A DNA stretch of 64,000 nucleotides from Mesoflavibacter sp. (GTDB lineage Bacteria; Pseudomonadota; Alphaproteobacteria; UBA8366; Aestuariispiraceae): positions 3,316,148 to 3,380,147 of the forward strand of contig CP051228.1 of NCBI GenBank assembly GCA_017792345.1. The letters run 5' to 3'. The translations under genes were made by a program, and so were the position numbers. This document shows positions 9,148-17,769 of the stretch, in pieces (within the stretch, counting starts at the first letter, position 1; each line of letters starts with the position of its first letter). Under the pieces are notes generated by a model. It was not told where the DNA came from, searched no databases, and worked only from the letters and a program-made list of their open reading frames with translations.

Positions 9148-9699
9148 ATGCGCGCGCCGCCTCTCATCATCCTCGATGTCCAAGACGCGATCGATCAGCC
9201 GGTCTGGAACGGCAAAAGCAATCCGGATTACCTGTCGGTCATTCAGCGACTGCTGGCGCATTGGCGGGGGAAGGGCTGGCCGGTGGTTCATGTGAAACAC
9301 GACGAGGCGACCCCGACTTCGACCTACCACACCCACGGGTCCTGGAACGCGATCAAGCGCGAGGTCGCGCCGTTGCCTGGGGAGACAGTGGTGGTGAAGA
9401 CCCAGAACTGCGCCTTCATCGGCACGGATCTGGACGCGGTGCTGAAAGGGCTCGGCGCGGAAGGCTTCGTGCTGACGGGCGTCGTCATCCACAACAGCAT
9501 GGACGCGACAGTGCGGGCGGGGAAGGCCTTGGGCTATCATATCCTGTTGCCGTCGGACGCGACGACGGCGGTGCCGGTGAAAGGCGCCGATGGCCGGCTT
9601 TGGGATGCCCAGATGGTCCGTGATCTGACCCTGGCGATCCTGGACGGCGAATATGCGGAAGTTCTGACGGCGGAGGCCGTCGTCGCGCGGTTCACCTAA
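9148..9699 (+). CDS. isochorismatase-fold hydrolase with Ser in place of the catalytic Cys
   Basis: A 183-residue protein of the isochorismatase/nicotinamidase superfamily. Asp in LIILDVQDAID (D10/D13) and the conserved Lys in VVKTQ (K84) are present. The usual nucleophile region GxxTHxCVxxTxRxA reads GVVIHNSMDATVRAG, so residue 117 is Ser where most amidohydrolases carry Cys. A later GRLWDAQMVRDLTLAIL helix is family-typical. It could be a non-thiol isochorismatase-like hydrolase, as for PhzD-like members, or have altered chemistry. It stands alone between repeat blocks. Confidence 0.82.
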   Translation: MRAPPLIILDVQDAIDQPVWNGKSNPDYLSVIQRLLAHWRGKGWPVVHVKHDEATPTSTYHTHGSWNAIKREVAPLPGETVVVKTQNCAFIGTDLDAVLKGLGAEGFVLTGVVIHNSMDATVRAGKALGYHILLPSDATTAVPVKGADGRLWDAQMVRDLTLAILDGEYAEVLTAEAVVARFT

Positions 9700-10021
9700 C
9701 CTGGCTGCCGCCCCAAAGCCGTGTTCCTGCGAAAGCAGGAACCTTCATCGTTCCAGAAAGGTGCCTGAAGAAGGAAGGCTCCTGCTTCCGCAGGAGCACG
9801 GTAGATGTTGATCGTCGTGTTATCGCATTCCTGCGAAAGCAGGAATCTTCCATGGTCCGGCACGGCGCTGGTGGGAAGGAAGGCTCCTGCTTTCGCAGGA
9901 GCACGGCAGAAGTTGATCGTCGCACTATCGCATTCCTGCGAAAGCAGGAATCTTCCATGGTCCGGCACGGTACCGGGGGAAGGAAGGCTCCTGCTTTCGC
10001 AGGAGCACGGTAGGCGAAAAT
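9700..10021. other. 322-bp gap made of family B hairpins
   Basis: There is no gene. After ~20 bases behind the isochorismatase-like gene, almost everything up to the tyrS stop codon is repeat sequence. The last hairpin ends only 8-10 bases from the tyrS stop, so it may also stabilise or end the tyrS transcript, although it lacks a U-tract. Confidence 0.7.
9723..10013. repeat. tandem family B hairpin repeats
   Basis: It begins with a GTTCCTGCGAAAGCAGGAAC hairpin. Units beginning CTCCTGCTT(T/C)CGCAGGAG then start at 9779, 9884 and 9988, giving spacings of 105 and 104 bases. Each full unit has two hairpins separated by GATCGTCG and TTCCATGGTCCGGCAC blocks. The last unit holds only the first hairpin. 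The copies are nearly identical, indicating recent amplification or gene conversion. Confidence 0.85.
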
Positions 10022-11272
10022 TCAGACGACCTTCAGAAGCGCGTGCTTCTTCTTGCCCATGGACAATTTCACCACGCCGTCGATGGCCGCGTCTGCACCG
10101 AGGGTCAGGCCGTCGTCTTCGACTTTCTGGTCGTTGACGCGGATTGCGCCGCCCTTGATCTGGCGGCGGGCGTCGCCGTTCGACTGGGTCAGGCCGACCA
10201 GGGTCAGGGCATTCAGAATGCCGATCCCGCCGGCCAGTTCCGACGCCGGGATCTCTACGGTCGGCAGATCGTCGCCCAAACCGCCCTGTTCGAAGGTCTT
10301 GCGCGCGGTCTCGGCGGCGGCCGCAGCTGCTTCCGCACCGTGGCACAGTTTCGTTGCTTCATTGGCCAGGCGGATCTTCACGTCGTTGATGGCGGCGCCT
10401 TCGGCTTTCTCCAATTCCGCGATCTCGTCCAGCGGTAGGTCGGTGAACAGGCGCAGGAAGCGGCCGACATCGGCGTCTTCCGTGTTGCGCCAGTACTGCC
10501 AGTAATCGTAGGCGCTCAGCCGTTCGGCATTGAGCCAGACGGCACCGCTGGCGGTCTTGCCCATCTTCGCGCCCGACGCGGTGGTCAGCAGCGGCACGGT
10601 CAGACCATAGAGCGACGCATCGTCGGTCCGGCGGCCCAATTCGACGCCGTTGACGATATTGCCCCACTGATCGGACCCGCCCATTTGCAGGCAGACGTCG
10701 TGGCGCTTGTGCAACTCCACGAAGTCGTAGGCCTGGAGGATCATGTAGTTGAATTCCAGGAAGCTCAGCGGCTGTTCCCGTTCCAGGCGCAGGGCGACGC
10801 TGTCGAATTTCAGCATCCGGTTGACCGAGAAATGACGGCCGAAGTCGCGCAGGAAGGGGATGTAGGCGAGCTGCGACAGCCAATCGTCATTGTTCACCAT
10901 GACGGCGTCGGTCGGCCCGTCCCCGAAGGTCAGGAACTTCTCGAACACCTTCTTGATGCCGTCGATATTGCGCTGAATATCGTCGTCGGTCAGCAGCTTG
11001 CGCTGTTCGTCCTTGCCGCTGGGATCGCCGACCTTGGTCGTGCCGCCGCCCATCAGGACGATCGGCTTGTGGCCGGTTCGCTGCAGCAGGCGCAGCAGCA
11101 TGATCGGGACCAGGGAACCCGCATGCAGCGAATCCGCCGTGGCGTCGAAGCCTATATAGGCGGGGATCGGACCTTCCATCGCGCGCGCGTCGAGCGCTTC
11201 CATATCCGTGCACTGATGCAGGAATCCGCGGTCGCGGACGGCTTTCAGGAAATCCGAACGTAGTTGTTCCAT
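10022..11272 (-). CDS. tyrS: tyrosyl-tRNA synthetase
   Basis: A 416-residue class I synthetase that charges tRNA-Tyr. The HIGH-equivalent is [12 protein letters not shown] with the following [13 protein letters not shown]; the tyrosine-pocket region is [11 protein letters not shown] and [14 protein letters not shown]; the KMSKS-equivalent is [10 protein letters not shown]. The C-terminal S4 RNA-binding domain is seen in [18 protein letters not shown]. Length and motifs are those of bacterial TyrRS. The ATG at 11272 ([10 protein letters not shown]) is chosen because the extension upstream is not family-like and crosses the divergent anmK promoter region. Confidence 0.96.
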   Translation of the reverse strand: MEQLRSDFLKAVRDRGFLHQCTDMEALDARAMEGPIPAYIGFDATADSLHAGSLVPIMLLRLLQRTGHKPIVLMGGGTTKVGDPSGKDEQRKLLTDDDIQRNIDGIKKVFEKFLTFGDGPTDAVMVNNDDWLSQLAYIPFLRDFGRHFSVNRMLKFDSVALRLEREQPLSFLEFNYMILQAYDFVELHKRHDVCLQMGGSDQWGNIVNGVELGRRTDDASLYGLTVPLLTTASGAKMGKTASGAVWLNAERLSAYDYWQYWRNTEDADVGRFLRLFTDLPLDEIAELEKAEGAAINDVKIRLANEATKLCHGAEAAAAAAETARKTFEQGGLGDDLPTVEIPASELAGGIGILNALTLVGLTQSNGDARRQIKGGAIRVNDQKVEDDGLTLGADAAIDGVVKLSMGKKKHALLKVV

Positions 11273-11397
11273 GGTCGTAAAAACTCTGATTTGTCGGTTG
11301 AACGCGGCGCGGGATAGCATGAACCTGCGGACCCGGCAACGTGGGACGCCCCGCTTGCATCGGTCGCGTCGGGTACAAAGGAATTCGGGAGGCACGA

Positions 11398-12483
11398 ATG
11401 GCCAGGACGATGACCGCGCTGGGCCTGATGAGCGGGACCAGTTTCGACGGGATCGACGCGGCGCTGATCGAAACCGACGGCGAGGCGATCCTGTCGACCG
11501 GCGCCAGCCTTGCACGGCCCTATGACGAGCCGTTCCGGGCGCGGTTGCGCGCCGTTTTGCGGGCGGAGACACGGACGGCCGCCATCGACACGCTGGAACG
11601 GGATATAACCGACCGGCATGCGGAAGTGGTGGTGGCCCTTCTGGAACAGGCCGGGCTGTCGGCGGGCGATGTCGATATCGTCGGTTTCCACGGGCAAACG
11701 ATCAACCACCGGCCCGATCTGGGTTGGACGTGGCAATTGGGGCTGGGCGGGCGATTGGCGAAACGGATCGGGATCGATGTGGTCTACGATCTGCGCGGCG
11801 CGGATGTCGCGGCCGGCGGGCAGGGCGCGCCGCTGGCGCCGGTCTACCACCGGGCCTTGGCGGGCGCTCAGATCATGCCCCTGGTTGTTCTGAATCTGGG
11901 CGGCGTGGCGAACATCACCTTCCTGGAAGATGCCGCCGCCGACCCGGTCGCCTTCGACACCGGTCCCGCCAGCGCGTTGCTGGACGATTGGATCGCCGGA
12001 CACGGGGCCGGCGCGTTTGACGAGGACGGTCGGATTTCCGGTACGGGCAAAGTCGATCGGTCGGCCCTGGCCGCGTTACTGGACCATCCCTACTTCACGC
12101 AGCCCTATCCCAAGTCGCTGGACCGCGACGCGTTCGACCCCGCCCCGGTGAAGGGGCTGGATCTGGCGGATGGTGCGGCGACCCTAGCGGCATTCACGGT
12201 GGAGAGCGTGGCCTTCGGTATCGAATTGCTGCCCAGGCCTCCGGTTAAGGTTCTGGTGACAGGCGGGGGACGGCGCAATCCGACCTTCATGTCCGGCTTG
12301 GCGCAGCGTCTGGGCGTGCCGGTGGAACCGGTGGAGAAGGCCGGTTGGGACGGCGATGTTCTGGAGGCCCAGGCCTTCGCCTTCATGGCGGTGCGCAGCC
12401 GGATGGGCTTACCGATCAGCTTTCCGGGTACGACCGGGGTCGCGCGGCCGCTGACCGGCGGCCGCTTCGCCCCGAAATCCTGA
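11398..12483 (+). CDS. anmK: anhydro-N-acetylmuramic acid kinase
   Basis: A 361-residue cytosolic kinase in cell-wall recycling; it opens and phosphorylates 1,6-anhydro-MurNAc to MurNAc-6-phosphate. Family motifs: [20 protein letters not shown] at the N-terminus, [43 protein letters not shown] and [13 protein letters not shown], then [13 protein letters not shown] and [23 protein letters not shown] precedes the ATG at 11398. It is divergent from tyrS, a pairing seen in many proteobacteria. Confidence 0.95.
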   Translation: MARTMTALGLMSGTSFDGIDAALIETDGEAILSTGASLARPYDEPFRARLRAVLRAETRTAAIDTLERDITDRHAEVVVALLEQAGLSAGDVDIVGFHGQTINHRPDLGWTWQLGLGGRLAKRIGIDVVYDLRGADVAAGGQGAPLAPVYHRALAGAQIMPLVVLNLGGVANITFLEDAAADPVAFDTGPASALLDDWIAGHGAGAFDEDGRISGTGKVDRSALAALLDHPYFTQPYPKSLDRDAFDPAPVKGLDLADGAATLAAFTVESVAFGIELLPRPPVKVLVTGGGRRNPTFMSGLAQRLGVPVEPVEKAGWDGDVLEAQAFAFMAVRSRMGLPISFPGTTGVARPLTGGRFAPKS

Positions 12484-12499
12484 AACCGGGAGCCTGGGG

Positions 12500-13141
12500 T
12501 CAGCCGGCCAGGCGCTGATCCAGATAACCGCTGACCGTTTCCTTCAGGTCGTCGACCTTGTTGGTGAAGAAATGGTTGGTGTCGGCCATCAGATCGTAAT
12601 CGATGGTGATGCCCTTCTGCGCGCGCAGCTTGTCGACCAGCTTGTTGACCTGTTCCGGCGGAACAATGTCGTCGGAATCGCCATGGACGATCAGACCCGA
12701 AGACGGGCAGGGGGCCAGGAAGGTGAAATCGTACAGGTTCGCCGGCGGCGCGACGGAGATGAAGCCGTTGATTTCCGGACGGCGCATCAGCAGCTGCATG
12801 CCGATCCAGGCGCCGAAGGAGAAACCGGCGATCCAGCAATCGCGGGCGTTCTCATTATAGGATTGCAGCCAGTCCAAAGCCGTCGCCGCATCCGACAATT
12901 CGCCTTCGCCGCGCGAGAAGACGCCCTGGGAGCGACCGACGCCACGGAAATTGAACCGCAGACAGGAAAAGCCGCGCTTCGCAAAGGTATGGTACATCTC
13001 GTAAACGACACGGTTGTTCATCGTGCCGCCATGCTGCGGATGCGGATGCAGGAACAGCGCGATCGGCGCGTTTTCGTCCTGTCCGTGCGTATAGCGGCCT
13101 TCGAGACGTCCCTCTGGACCGTTGATAATGACTTCCGGCAT
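12500..13141 (-). CDS. alpha/beta hydrolase (COG2945-like)
   Basis: A 213-residue hydrolase of the short-chain alpha/beta group without signal peptide. It shows LFLHPHPQHGGTMNN after the first strands, FNFRGVGRSQG, the nucleophile elbow AGFSFGAWIG (GxSxG), the acid region VHGDSDDIVP and the final His in ADTNHFF. This close COG2945 pattern is common in alphaproteobacteria, but the substrate is unknown. It is divergent from cysE. Confidence 0.88.
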   Translation of the reverse strand: MPEVIINGPEGRLEGRYTHGQDENAPIALFLHPHPQHGGTMNNRVVYEMYHTFAKRGFSCLRFNFRGVGRSQGVFSRGEGELSDAATALDWLQSYNENARDCWIAGFSFGAWIGMQLLMRRPEINGFISVAPPANLYDFTFLAPCPSSGLIVHGDSDDIVPPEQVNKLVDKLRAQKGITIDYDLMADTNHFFTNKVDDLKETVSGYLDQRLAG

Positions 13142-13468
13142 CAGATCACCCCGGTGAGAATATGGTCGGTTTGCCCCTGCAAGTCCGGCCCATCGCTTTA
13201 GACGTCAAGGCCTTGGGACACAAGCGTTATCGCGGCAAAGTGTTCGGCGGCCTCCTTGACGCCGAATCTGACTGCCGTATATGTAGGGGGCACTTCGGTG
13301 CGGGAAAGTCCGGTTCCGCAGGTAAGGGGGCGGAACCAGGATGGTAAGGAAGGCGGCGCCGATCCCGGTCGATGACTGAGGGCAGGCGCAGGCATTCCTG
13401 ACAAACGGAGCTTCGCGACCACGCCGCACCGGGAATGGGACCGGGCGGCCGGAAAGGCACGGACCAGC
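13142..13468. other. 327-bp divergent intergenic region before cysE
   Basis: I see no convincing gene. The region carries the divergent promoters of the hydrolase and cysE, and one perfect-stem hairpin at 13312-13337. No known riboswitch consensus was recognised. Confidence 0.55.
13312..13337 (+). promoter_or_regulatory. hairpin in the cysE leader
   Basis: GGTTCCGC and GCGGAACC form a perfect 8-bp stem around a 10-base purine-rich loop, about 130 bases before the cysE start. There is no U-tract, so it is not a plain terminator. It may be a leader structure or a protein site; function is unproven. Confidence 0.4.
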
Positions 13469-14224
13469 ATGTTCCAGACGATACGTTCCGACATCGACGC
13501 GATGATTTCGCGCGATCCCGCGGCCCGCTCCCGGATCGAAGTCGCGCTGTGTTACCCCGCCTTCCATGCGATTCTGCTGTACCGCGCGTCCAGTTGGATG
13601 TGGCGGCGCAATTGGCGGCTGACCGCCCGTATGGTTTCACAATTCGCGCGCTGGACGACGGGGATCGAAATCCACCCCGGCGCCACGATCGGCCACGGTT
13701 TCTTCATCGACCACGGCATGGGTGTCGTGATCGGCGAGACGGCGGAGATCGGCGACAATGTCACGCTGTATCACGATGTGACCCTGGGCGGCGTTTCCCC
13801 GGCGGAAGATTCCGACGGTCAGCGCTGCACCAAACGGCACCCGACCTTGTGTGACGATGTCATCGTCGGGTCGGGCGCGCAGATTCTGGGTCCGATCACG
13901 GTCGGCAAGGGCGCGCGTGTCGGTGCCAATGCGGTTGTCATCAAGAATGTCGCCGAAGGCGCGACCATGGTCGGTATCCCGGCCAAGCCGGTGACCGGCA
14001 AGGCCGGGCGGGCTACCGGCGCGTTCTCGCCTTATGGAACGCCGCTTGGCGATCTGCCGGACCCGGCCGCGCGCGCGATCGAAGGCCTGATGCAGCAGGT
14101 CGAAACTCTGAAGGCCCAGATCGGCAATCTGGAATCGCGTCTGGCCGAAGCGGAGAAACGTCCGAGCTTCGGTTTCGCCGTCGAGGACGATGCCGAAAGC
14201 GCCCGTCAGGCCGCCAAGAAGTAA
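13469..14224 (+). CDS. cysE: serine O-acetyltransferase
   Basis: A 251-residue hexapeptide-repeat acetyltransferase making O-acetylserine for cysteine synthesis. The N-terminal SATase helical domain ([20 protein letters not shown]) is followed by the left-handed beta-helix with [42 protein letters not shown] and KRHPTL. The active-site His/Asp lie in DHGMG and in the KRHPTL region. A C-terminal tail of about 60 residues contains a short heptad stretch ([22 protein letters not shown]), probably coiled coil. It leads a cysteine/Fe-S block (iscR, two desulfurases, ferredoxin), supplying the sulfur donor. Confidence 0.94.
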   Translation: MFQTIRSDIDAMISRDPAARSRIEVALCYPAFHAILLYRASSWMWRRNWRLTARMVSQFARWTTGIEIHPGATIGHGFFIDHGMGVVIGETAEIGDNVTLYHDVTLGGVSPAEDSDGQRCTKRHPTLCDDVIVGSGAQILGPITVGKGARVGANAVVIKNVAEGATMVGIPAKPVTGKAGRATGAFSPYGTPLGDLPDPAARAIEGLMQQVETLKAQIGNLESRLAEAEKRPSFGFAVEDDAESARQAAKK

Positions 14225-14252
14225 TCCAAACATTCAACAAATGCGACGTAAG

Positions 14253-14288
14253 AGCGCGGCAGGGAAACAACCTTCCTGCCGCGCTTTA
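14253..14288 (+). terminator. hairpin terminator after cysE
   Basis: An 11-bp stem, AGCGCGGCAGG paired with CCTGCCGCGCT, with an 11-base loop and a short TTTA tail. It lies 29 bases behind the cysE stop. The short T-run suggests partial or weak termination before iscR. Confidence 0.65.
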
Positions 14289-14448
14289 CACGGCGATTGT
14301 AAGTTCTACATTAAAAGCGCTGGTTGCGGCTGGCGATTGGGAATGACCGACCGATATCGCTCAGGGATGGGTGGGGACGCGATCGGGTCGGACGTGTGCG
14401 CCAGGCCGTGCAAGCGGCTTGCGACGCTGCGAACGGCGGAGGATTCGC

Positions 14449-14907
14449 GTGAAACTGAGCACCAAGGGACGCTATGCGGTGATGGCCATCGTCGATCTTG
14501 CGTCCATGAAGGCGGACCGGCCTGTGCCATTGGCCGATATAGCCGAACGGCAGGACATCTCCCTGTCCTATCTGGAACAATTGTTCTCGAAAATGAAACG
14601 TGGCGGTGTCGTCCGCAGTGTCCGGGGGCCGGGCGGTGGCTATATCCTGGCCAAATCCCGAGACGCGATCAGCGTGACCGACATCCTGCGTTCCGTCGAC
14701 GATGAAACCCGAATGGGGCGCTGCGTTCCGTCGTCCCCTAACCTCTGCCGCCCCGGCGATACCCGCTGCGCAACGCATGAGCTATGGGCGATGCTGTCGG
14801 CGAAGATCGAGGCGGTTCTGGACCAGGTCAGTATCGCCGATGTCTGTGAAGGGCGGTACGCGTTGGACAACGAGCGCCCCATAGCGCAGGCGGTCGGCGA
14901 AGATTGA
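14449..14907 (+). CDS. iscR: Rrf2-family Fe-S regulator IscR
   Basis: A 152-residue transcription regulator that senses Fe-S cluster status. The N-terminus KLSTKGRYAVMAIVDLAS and the helix-turn-helix/wing (DISLSYLEQLFSKMKRGGVVRSVRGPGGGY) are IscR-like. Putative [2Fe-2S] ligands are C92, C100, C107 and H110 (CATHELW), matching the three-Cys-plus-His set of E. coli IscR with slightly wider spacing. The GTG start at 14449 has GGCGGAGGA upstream. It heads iscR-desulfurase-desulfurase-fdx. I did not find an IscR type 1 palindrome in its own promoter. Confidence 0.92.
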   Translation: MKLSTKGRYAVMAIVDLASMKADRPVPLADIAERQDISLSYLEQLFSKMKRGGVVRSVRGPGGGYILAKSRDAISVTDILRSVDDETRMGRCVPSSPNLCRPGDTRCATHELWAMLSAKIEAVLDQVSIADVCEGRYALDNERPIAQAVGED

Positions 14908-14953
14908 GCGGATAGAACCTTTTCCCGCCGCCCCTGCCGTGAGACAAAGCGGC

Positions 14954-16066
14954 ATGCCGCAGACGCCCGTCTATCTGGATTACAACGCGACCTGTCCGAT
15001 CCTGCCGGAATCGGAACAGGCGGTGCTGTCCGCGCTGGCGGCCGGCGGTAATCCGTCCTCCGTCCATGCCTTCGGCCGCGCTGCCAGGGGCGCGGTGGAA
15101 GCCGCACGCGGGCGGGTGGCGGCGCTGGTGGCGGGGGATCCGGCTCAGGTCGTGTTCACGTCGGGGGCCAGCGAAGCGAATATGCTGGCCTTGCGCGCCC
15201 TGCCGACAGGCCGGGTTCTGGTCTCAGACATCGAACATGACAGCGTCCTGAATGCCCAGACAGGCGCCATTCGGCTGCCGGTCGATCCAACGGGACGGCT
15301 GGACCTGACTTTCCTGCGCGAGACCGTGGCGGAAGGGGATTTCGTGTCGGTCATGGCGGTGAACAATGAAACCGGCGTCGTCCAACCGATCGCCGAAATC
15401 GCCGACATCATCCGCGGCGCGGGGGGCCGGTTGCATGTCGACGCTGTTCAGGCGGCAGGCCGCCTGTCCTTGGATATCGCGGAACTGGGCGCGACGGCCA
15501 TCAGCGTCAGCGCCCATAAGCTCGGCGGTCCGCCGGGGGTCGGGGCATTGATCCTGGGACGCGGCGTCGCCCTGCGTGCGATCATGCCGGGCGGTGGCCA
15601 GGAGCGGGGCCGGCGCGGTGGGACGGAAAACACCCCGGGCATCGCCGGGTTTGGCGCTGCGGCCGCACGCGCCCTGGAAAGCCGGGACGGCGAACAAGCG
15701 CGGCTGGCCGAACTGCGTCAAAAATTGGAAGACGGGCTCGCCGGCGCGGGGGCGACCGTTATCGCCGCCGGAACGCCCCGGGTCGCCAATACGGTGTGCG
15801 CCGCGCTTCCGGGCGTGCCGTCGGAAAAGCAGGTGATCGCCCTGGACCTTGCGGGATTCGCGGTCAGTGCCGGGTCCGCCTGCTCGTCCGGGAAGGTCAA
15901 GACCAGCCACGTCTTGAATGCGATGGGATTGCCGGACGACCTGTCCGGCGCGTCGATCCGTGTCAGCATGGGGTGGCGTACCACGGCGCAGGAAATCGAT
16001 GCCTTTATCGGCGCCTATGCCGCGATGGCCGGGCGGTTCGGTGCCATGGCCAAGATCGCCGGGTGA
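14954..16066 (+). CDS. cysteine desulfurase, NifS/IscS-like (first copy)
   Basis: A 370-residue PLP enzyme releasing sulfane sulfur from cysteine. It starts VYLDYNATCPILPE. The PLP lysine is K189 in SVSAHKLGGPPG, and the catalytic loop Cys is C310 in SAGSACSSGKVKTSHVL. Group I features (GTENTPGIAGF, RGGTEN) are clear. The ATG at 14954 is preferred over an in-frame GTG at 14939. It sits between iscR and a second desulfurase only 13 bases downstream; the two are about the same size but clearly diverged, so this is an old duplication. Confidence 0.92.
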   Translation: MPQTPVYLDYNATCPILPESEQAVLSALAAGGNPSSVHAFGRAARGAVEAARGRVAALVAGDPAQVVFTSGASEANMLALRALPTGRVLVSDIEHDSVLNAQTGAIRLPVDPTGRLDLTFLRETVAEGDFVSVMAVNNETGVVQPIAEIADIIRGAGGRLHVDAVQAAGRLSLDIAELGATAISVSAHKLGGPPGVGALILGRGVALRAIMPGGGQERGRRGGTENTPGIAGFGAAAARALESRDGEQARLAELRQKLEDGLAGAGATVIAAGTPRVANTVCAALPGVPSEKQVIALDLAGFAVSAGSACSSGKVKTSHVLNAMGLPDDLSGASIRVSMGWRTTAQEIDAFIGAYAAMAGRFGAMAKIAG

Positions 16067-16079
16067 AGAAGGATTGCGG

Positions 16080-17243
16080 ATGACCAGCAACCGGCCAAAC
16101 CGACCGATCTATCTCGACTATCAGGCGACGACGCCCTGCGACCCGCGCGTCGTCGACCGGATGATGCCGTATTTCAGCGAGATCTTCGGCAATCCGCATT
16201 CCGCCGATCACCGCCATGGCTGGGACGCGGAGGCTGCGGTGGATGCGGCCCGGGGCCAGGTCGCGTCCCTGATCGGCGCGAAGCCACGGGAAATCGTCTT
16301 CACCTCCGGCGCGACGGAATCGAACAACCTGGCGATCAAGGGGGCGGCCCGTCACCGTCGCGTGACCGAGGGACGGACCCGCGTCGTGACCGTCGCCAGC
16401 GAACATAAATGCGTCCTGGAAAGTGCCGCGCGGCTGGAGCGCGAAGGGTTCGACGTCACCTACCTGCCGGTCCTTCCGGATGGGCTGATCGACTTGGCGG
16501 CGCTGGAGGCGGCCCTGGACGACAAGGTTGCGGTCCTGTCGGTTATGGCCGTGAACAACGAAATCGGCGTGATTCAGCCGCTCGAAGAAATCGGTCGGCT
16601 GGCGCGCGCCGCCGGCGCCTGGTTCCACAGCGATTGCGCCCAGGCCTTCGGGAAGATCCCGCTGGATGTCGACGCGCTCTCCATCGATCTGATGAGCATT
16701 TCGGGACATAAGATCTATGGGCCGAAGGGCATCGGTGCGCTCTATATCCGCGCCCGGAATCCGAAGGTCGCGCTGGAACCGCTGATGGACGGCGGCGGGC
16801 AGGAGAGAGGGCTTCGCTCCGGAACGCTGCCGACGCCGCTGTGCGTCGGGCTTGGCGCAGCCGCCGAGATCGCGGCAAATGAAATGATAGCGGAAGGCGA
16901 GCGGCTGCGCGCGATGCGCGACGACCTTTGGAACAGGCTAAGCCGCGACTTGCCGCAGGTGACGCTGAACGGCGATGCCGACCGGCGGATACCGGGGAAT
17001 CTGAACCTCACCGTGCCGGGCTTGGAAAGCGCGGAACTGCTGGCGGCGCTGGACGGATTGTCGGTTTCGGCCGGATCGGCCTGCTCCTCCGGCGCGCAGG
17101 CGGCAAGCCATGTGCTGCAGGCGCTGGGACACGACCCGGCAAAGGTCGCCGCGGGCCTGCGCATCGGTCTCGGTCGATTCACCACGCGCGCGGATATCGA
17201 CGCGGCGCATGAGATGCTGATCGCCGCGGTTTCCGGGCGCTGA
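16080..17243 (+). CDS. iscS: cysteine desulfurase IscS (second copy)
   Basis: A 387-residue PLP-dependent desulfurase. IYLDYQATTPCDPRVVDRMM opens the domain. PLP lysine K211 lies in SISGHKIYGPKGIGALYIR, and the persulfide Cys C335 in SAGSACSSGAQAASHVL. ATESNNLAIKGAAR and GGGQERGLRSGTLP are standard. This copy is closer to canonical IscS than its upstream neighbour. It presumably supplies sulfur for Fe-S assembly and perhaps tRNA thiolation. A ferredoxin gene follows after 77 bases. No iscU or iscA is in this block. Confidence 0.93.
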   Translation: MTSNRPNRPIYLDYQATTPCDPRVVDRMMPYFSEIFGNPHSADHRHGWDAEAAVDAARGQVASLIGAKPREIVFTSGATESNNLAIKGAARHRRVTEGRTRVVTVASEHKCVLESAARLEREGFDVTYLPVLPDGLIDLAALEAALDDKVAVLSVMAVNNEIGVIQPLEEIGRLARAAGAWFHSDCAQAFGKIPLDVDALSIDLMSISGHKIYGPKGIGALYIRARNPKVALEPLMDGGGQERGLRSGTLPTPLCVGLGAAAEIAANEMIAEGERLRAMRDDLWNRLSRDLPQVTLNGDADRRIPGNLNLTVPGLESAELLAALDGLSVSAGSACSSGAQAASHVLQALGHDPAKVAAGLRIGLGRFTTRADIDAAHEMLIAAVSGR

Positions 17244-17320
17244 CCGATTGACTTAACCGGGCGCTTGTCCCAAATAGCGCGGGTCTTTGCGCAAGCCGGT
17301 CAGCCACGAGAGGACGTTTC

Positions 17321-17638
17321 ATGCCGAAAATCACCTTCGTTCACCGCGATGGAAGCGAAACCGTCGTCGACGCCAAGAACGGGCTTTCGGTGATGGAAAC
17401 GGCCGTCGACAACGATGTCGAGATCGAAGCGGCCTGCGAAGGGTCGCTGGCCTGCGCGACCTGCCATCTGGTGGTCGAGGACCAGGACTGGTTCGATCGG
17501 CTGGACCCGCCCAGCGAGGACGAGGAAGACATGCTCGATCTCGCATTCGGGCTGACCAAGACCTCGCGCCTGTCCTGCCAGATCCGTGTCAGCGACGCCC
17601 TGGACGGCATCCGTTTCCGCGTGCCGGACGAAACCTGA
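17321..17638 (+). CDS. fdx: [2Fe-2S] ferredoxin, adrenodoxin/Fdx type
   Basis: A 105-residue electron carrier. The ligand set C-x5-C-x2-C is CEGSLACATC and the fourth Cys lies in RLSCQIRV. The vertebrate/ISC-type signature EAACEGSLACATCHLVV identifies the adrenodoxin-like class used in Fe-S assembly. It lies last in the iscR block and is followed 32 bases later by a strong terminator. Confidence 0.94.
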   Translation: MPKITFVHRDGSETVVDAKNGLSVMETAVDNDVEIEAACEGSLACATCHLVVEDQDWFDRLDPPSEDEEDMLDLAFGLTKTSRLSCQIRVSDALDGIRFRVPDET

Positions 17639-17670
17639 CCCTCATTTAATCAGGGCATTGGACGGTCCCC

Positions 17671-17700
17671 AAGCCCCGCATTGCGGGGCTTTTTTGCTTT
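17671..17700 (+). terminator. rho-independent terminator of the iscR-fdx block
   Basis: AGCCCCGCA and TGCGGGGCT form a 9-bp stem with an almost absent loop, followed by TTTTTTGCTTT. This is the clearest intrinsic terminator in the window. Confidence 0.92.
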
Positions 17701-17769
17701 GTCCCCTTACACCCAGTTGTTAGGCTTTCACCGGTGGGGCCGGTTCATCTCAAACGGGGGGAGAGAAAC

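Noticed and set aside
8961-10013. CRISPR array
   Set aside because: The spacing of ~105 bases is regular, but the sequence between hairpins is itself repeated rather than unique, the units contain two hairpins each, and no cas genes are near.
13312-13337. Cobalamin or SAM riboswitch before cysE
   Set aside because: The hairpin alone does not carry the conserved cores of these classes, and no second conserved segment was found nearby.
13142-13468. A small gene in the hydrolase-cysE gap
   Set aside because: The frames seen on both strands lack a ribosome-binding site and any family-like sequence, and they overlap the likely promoters.
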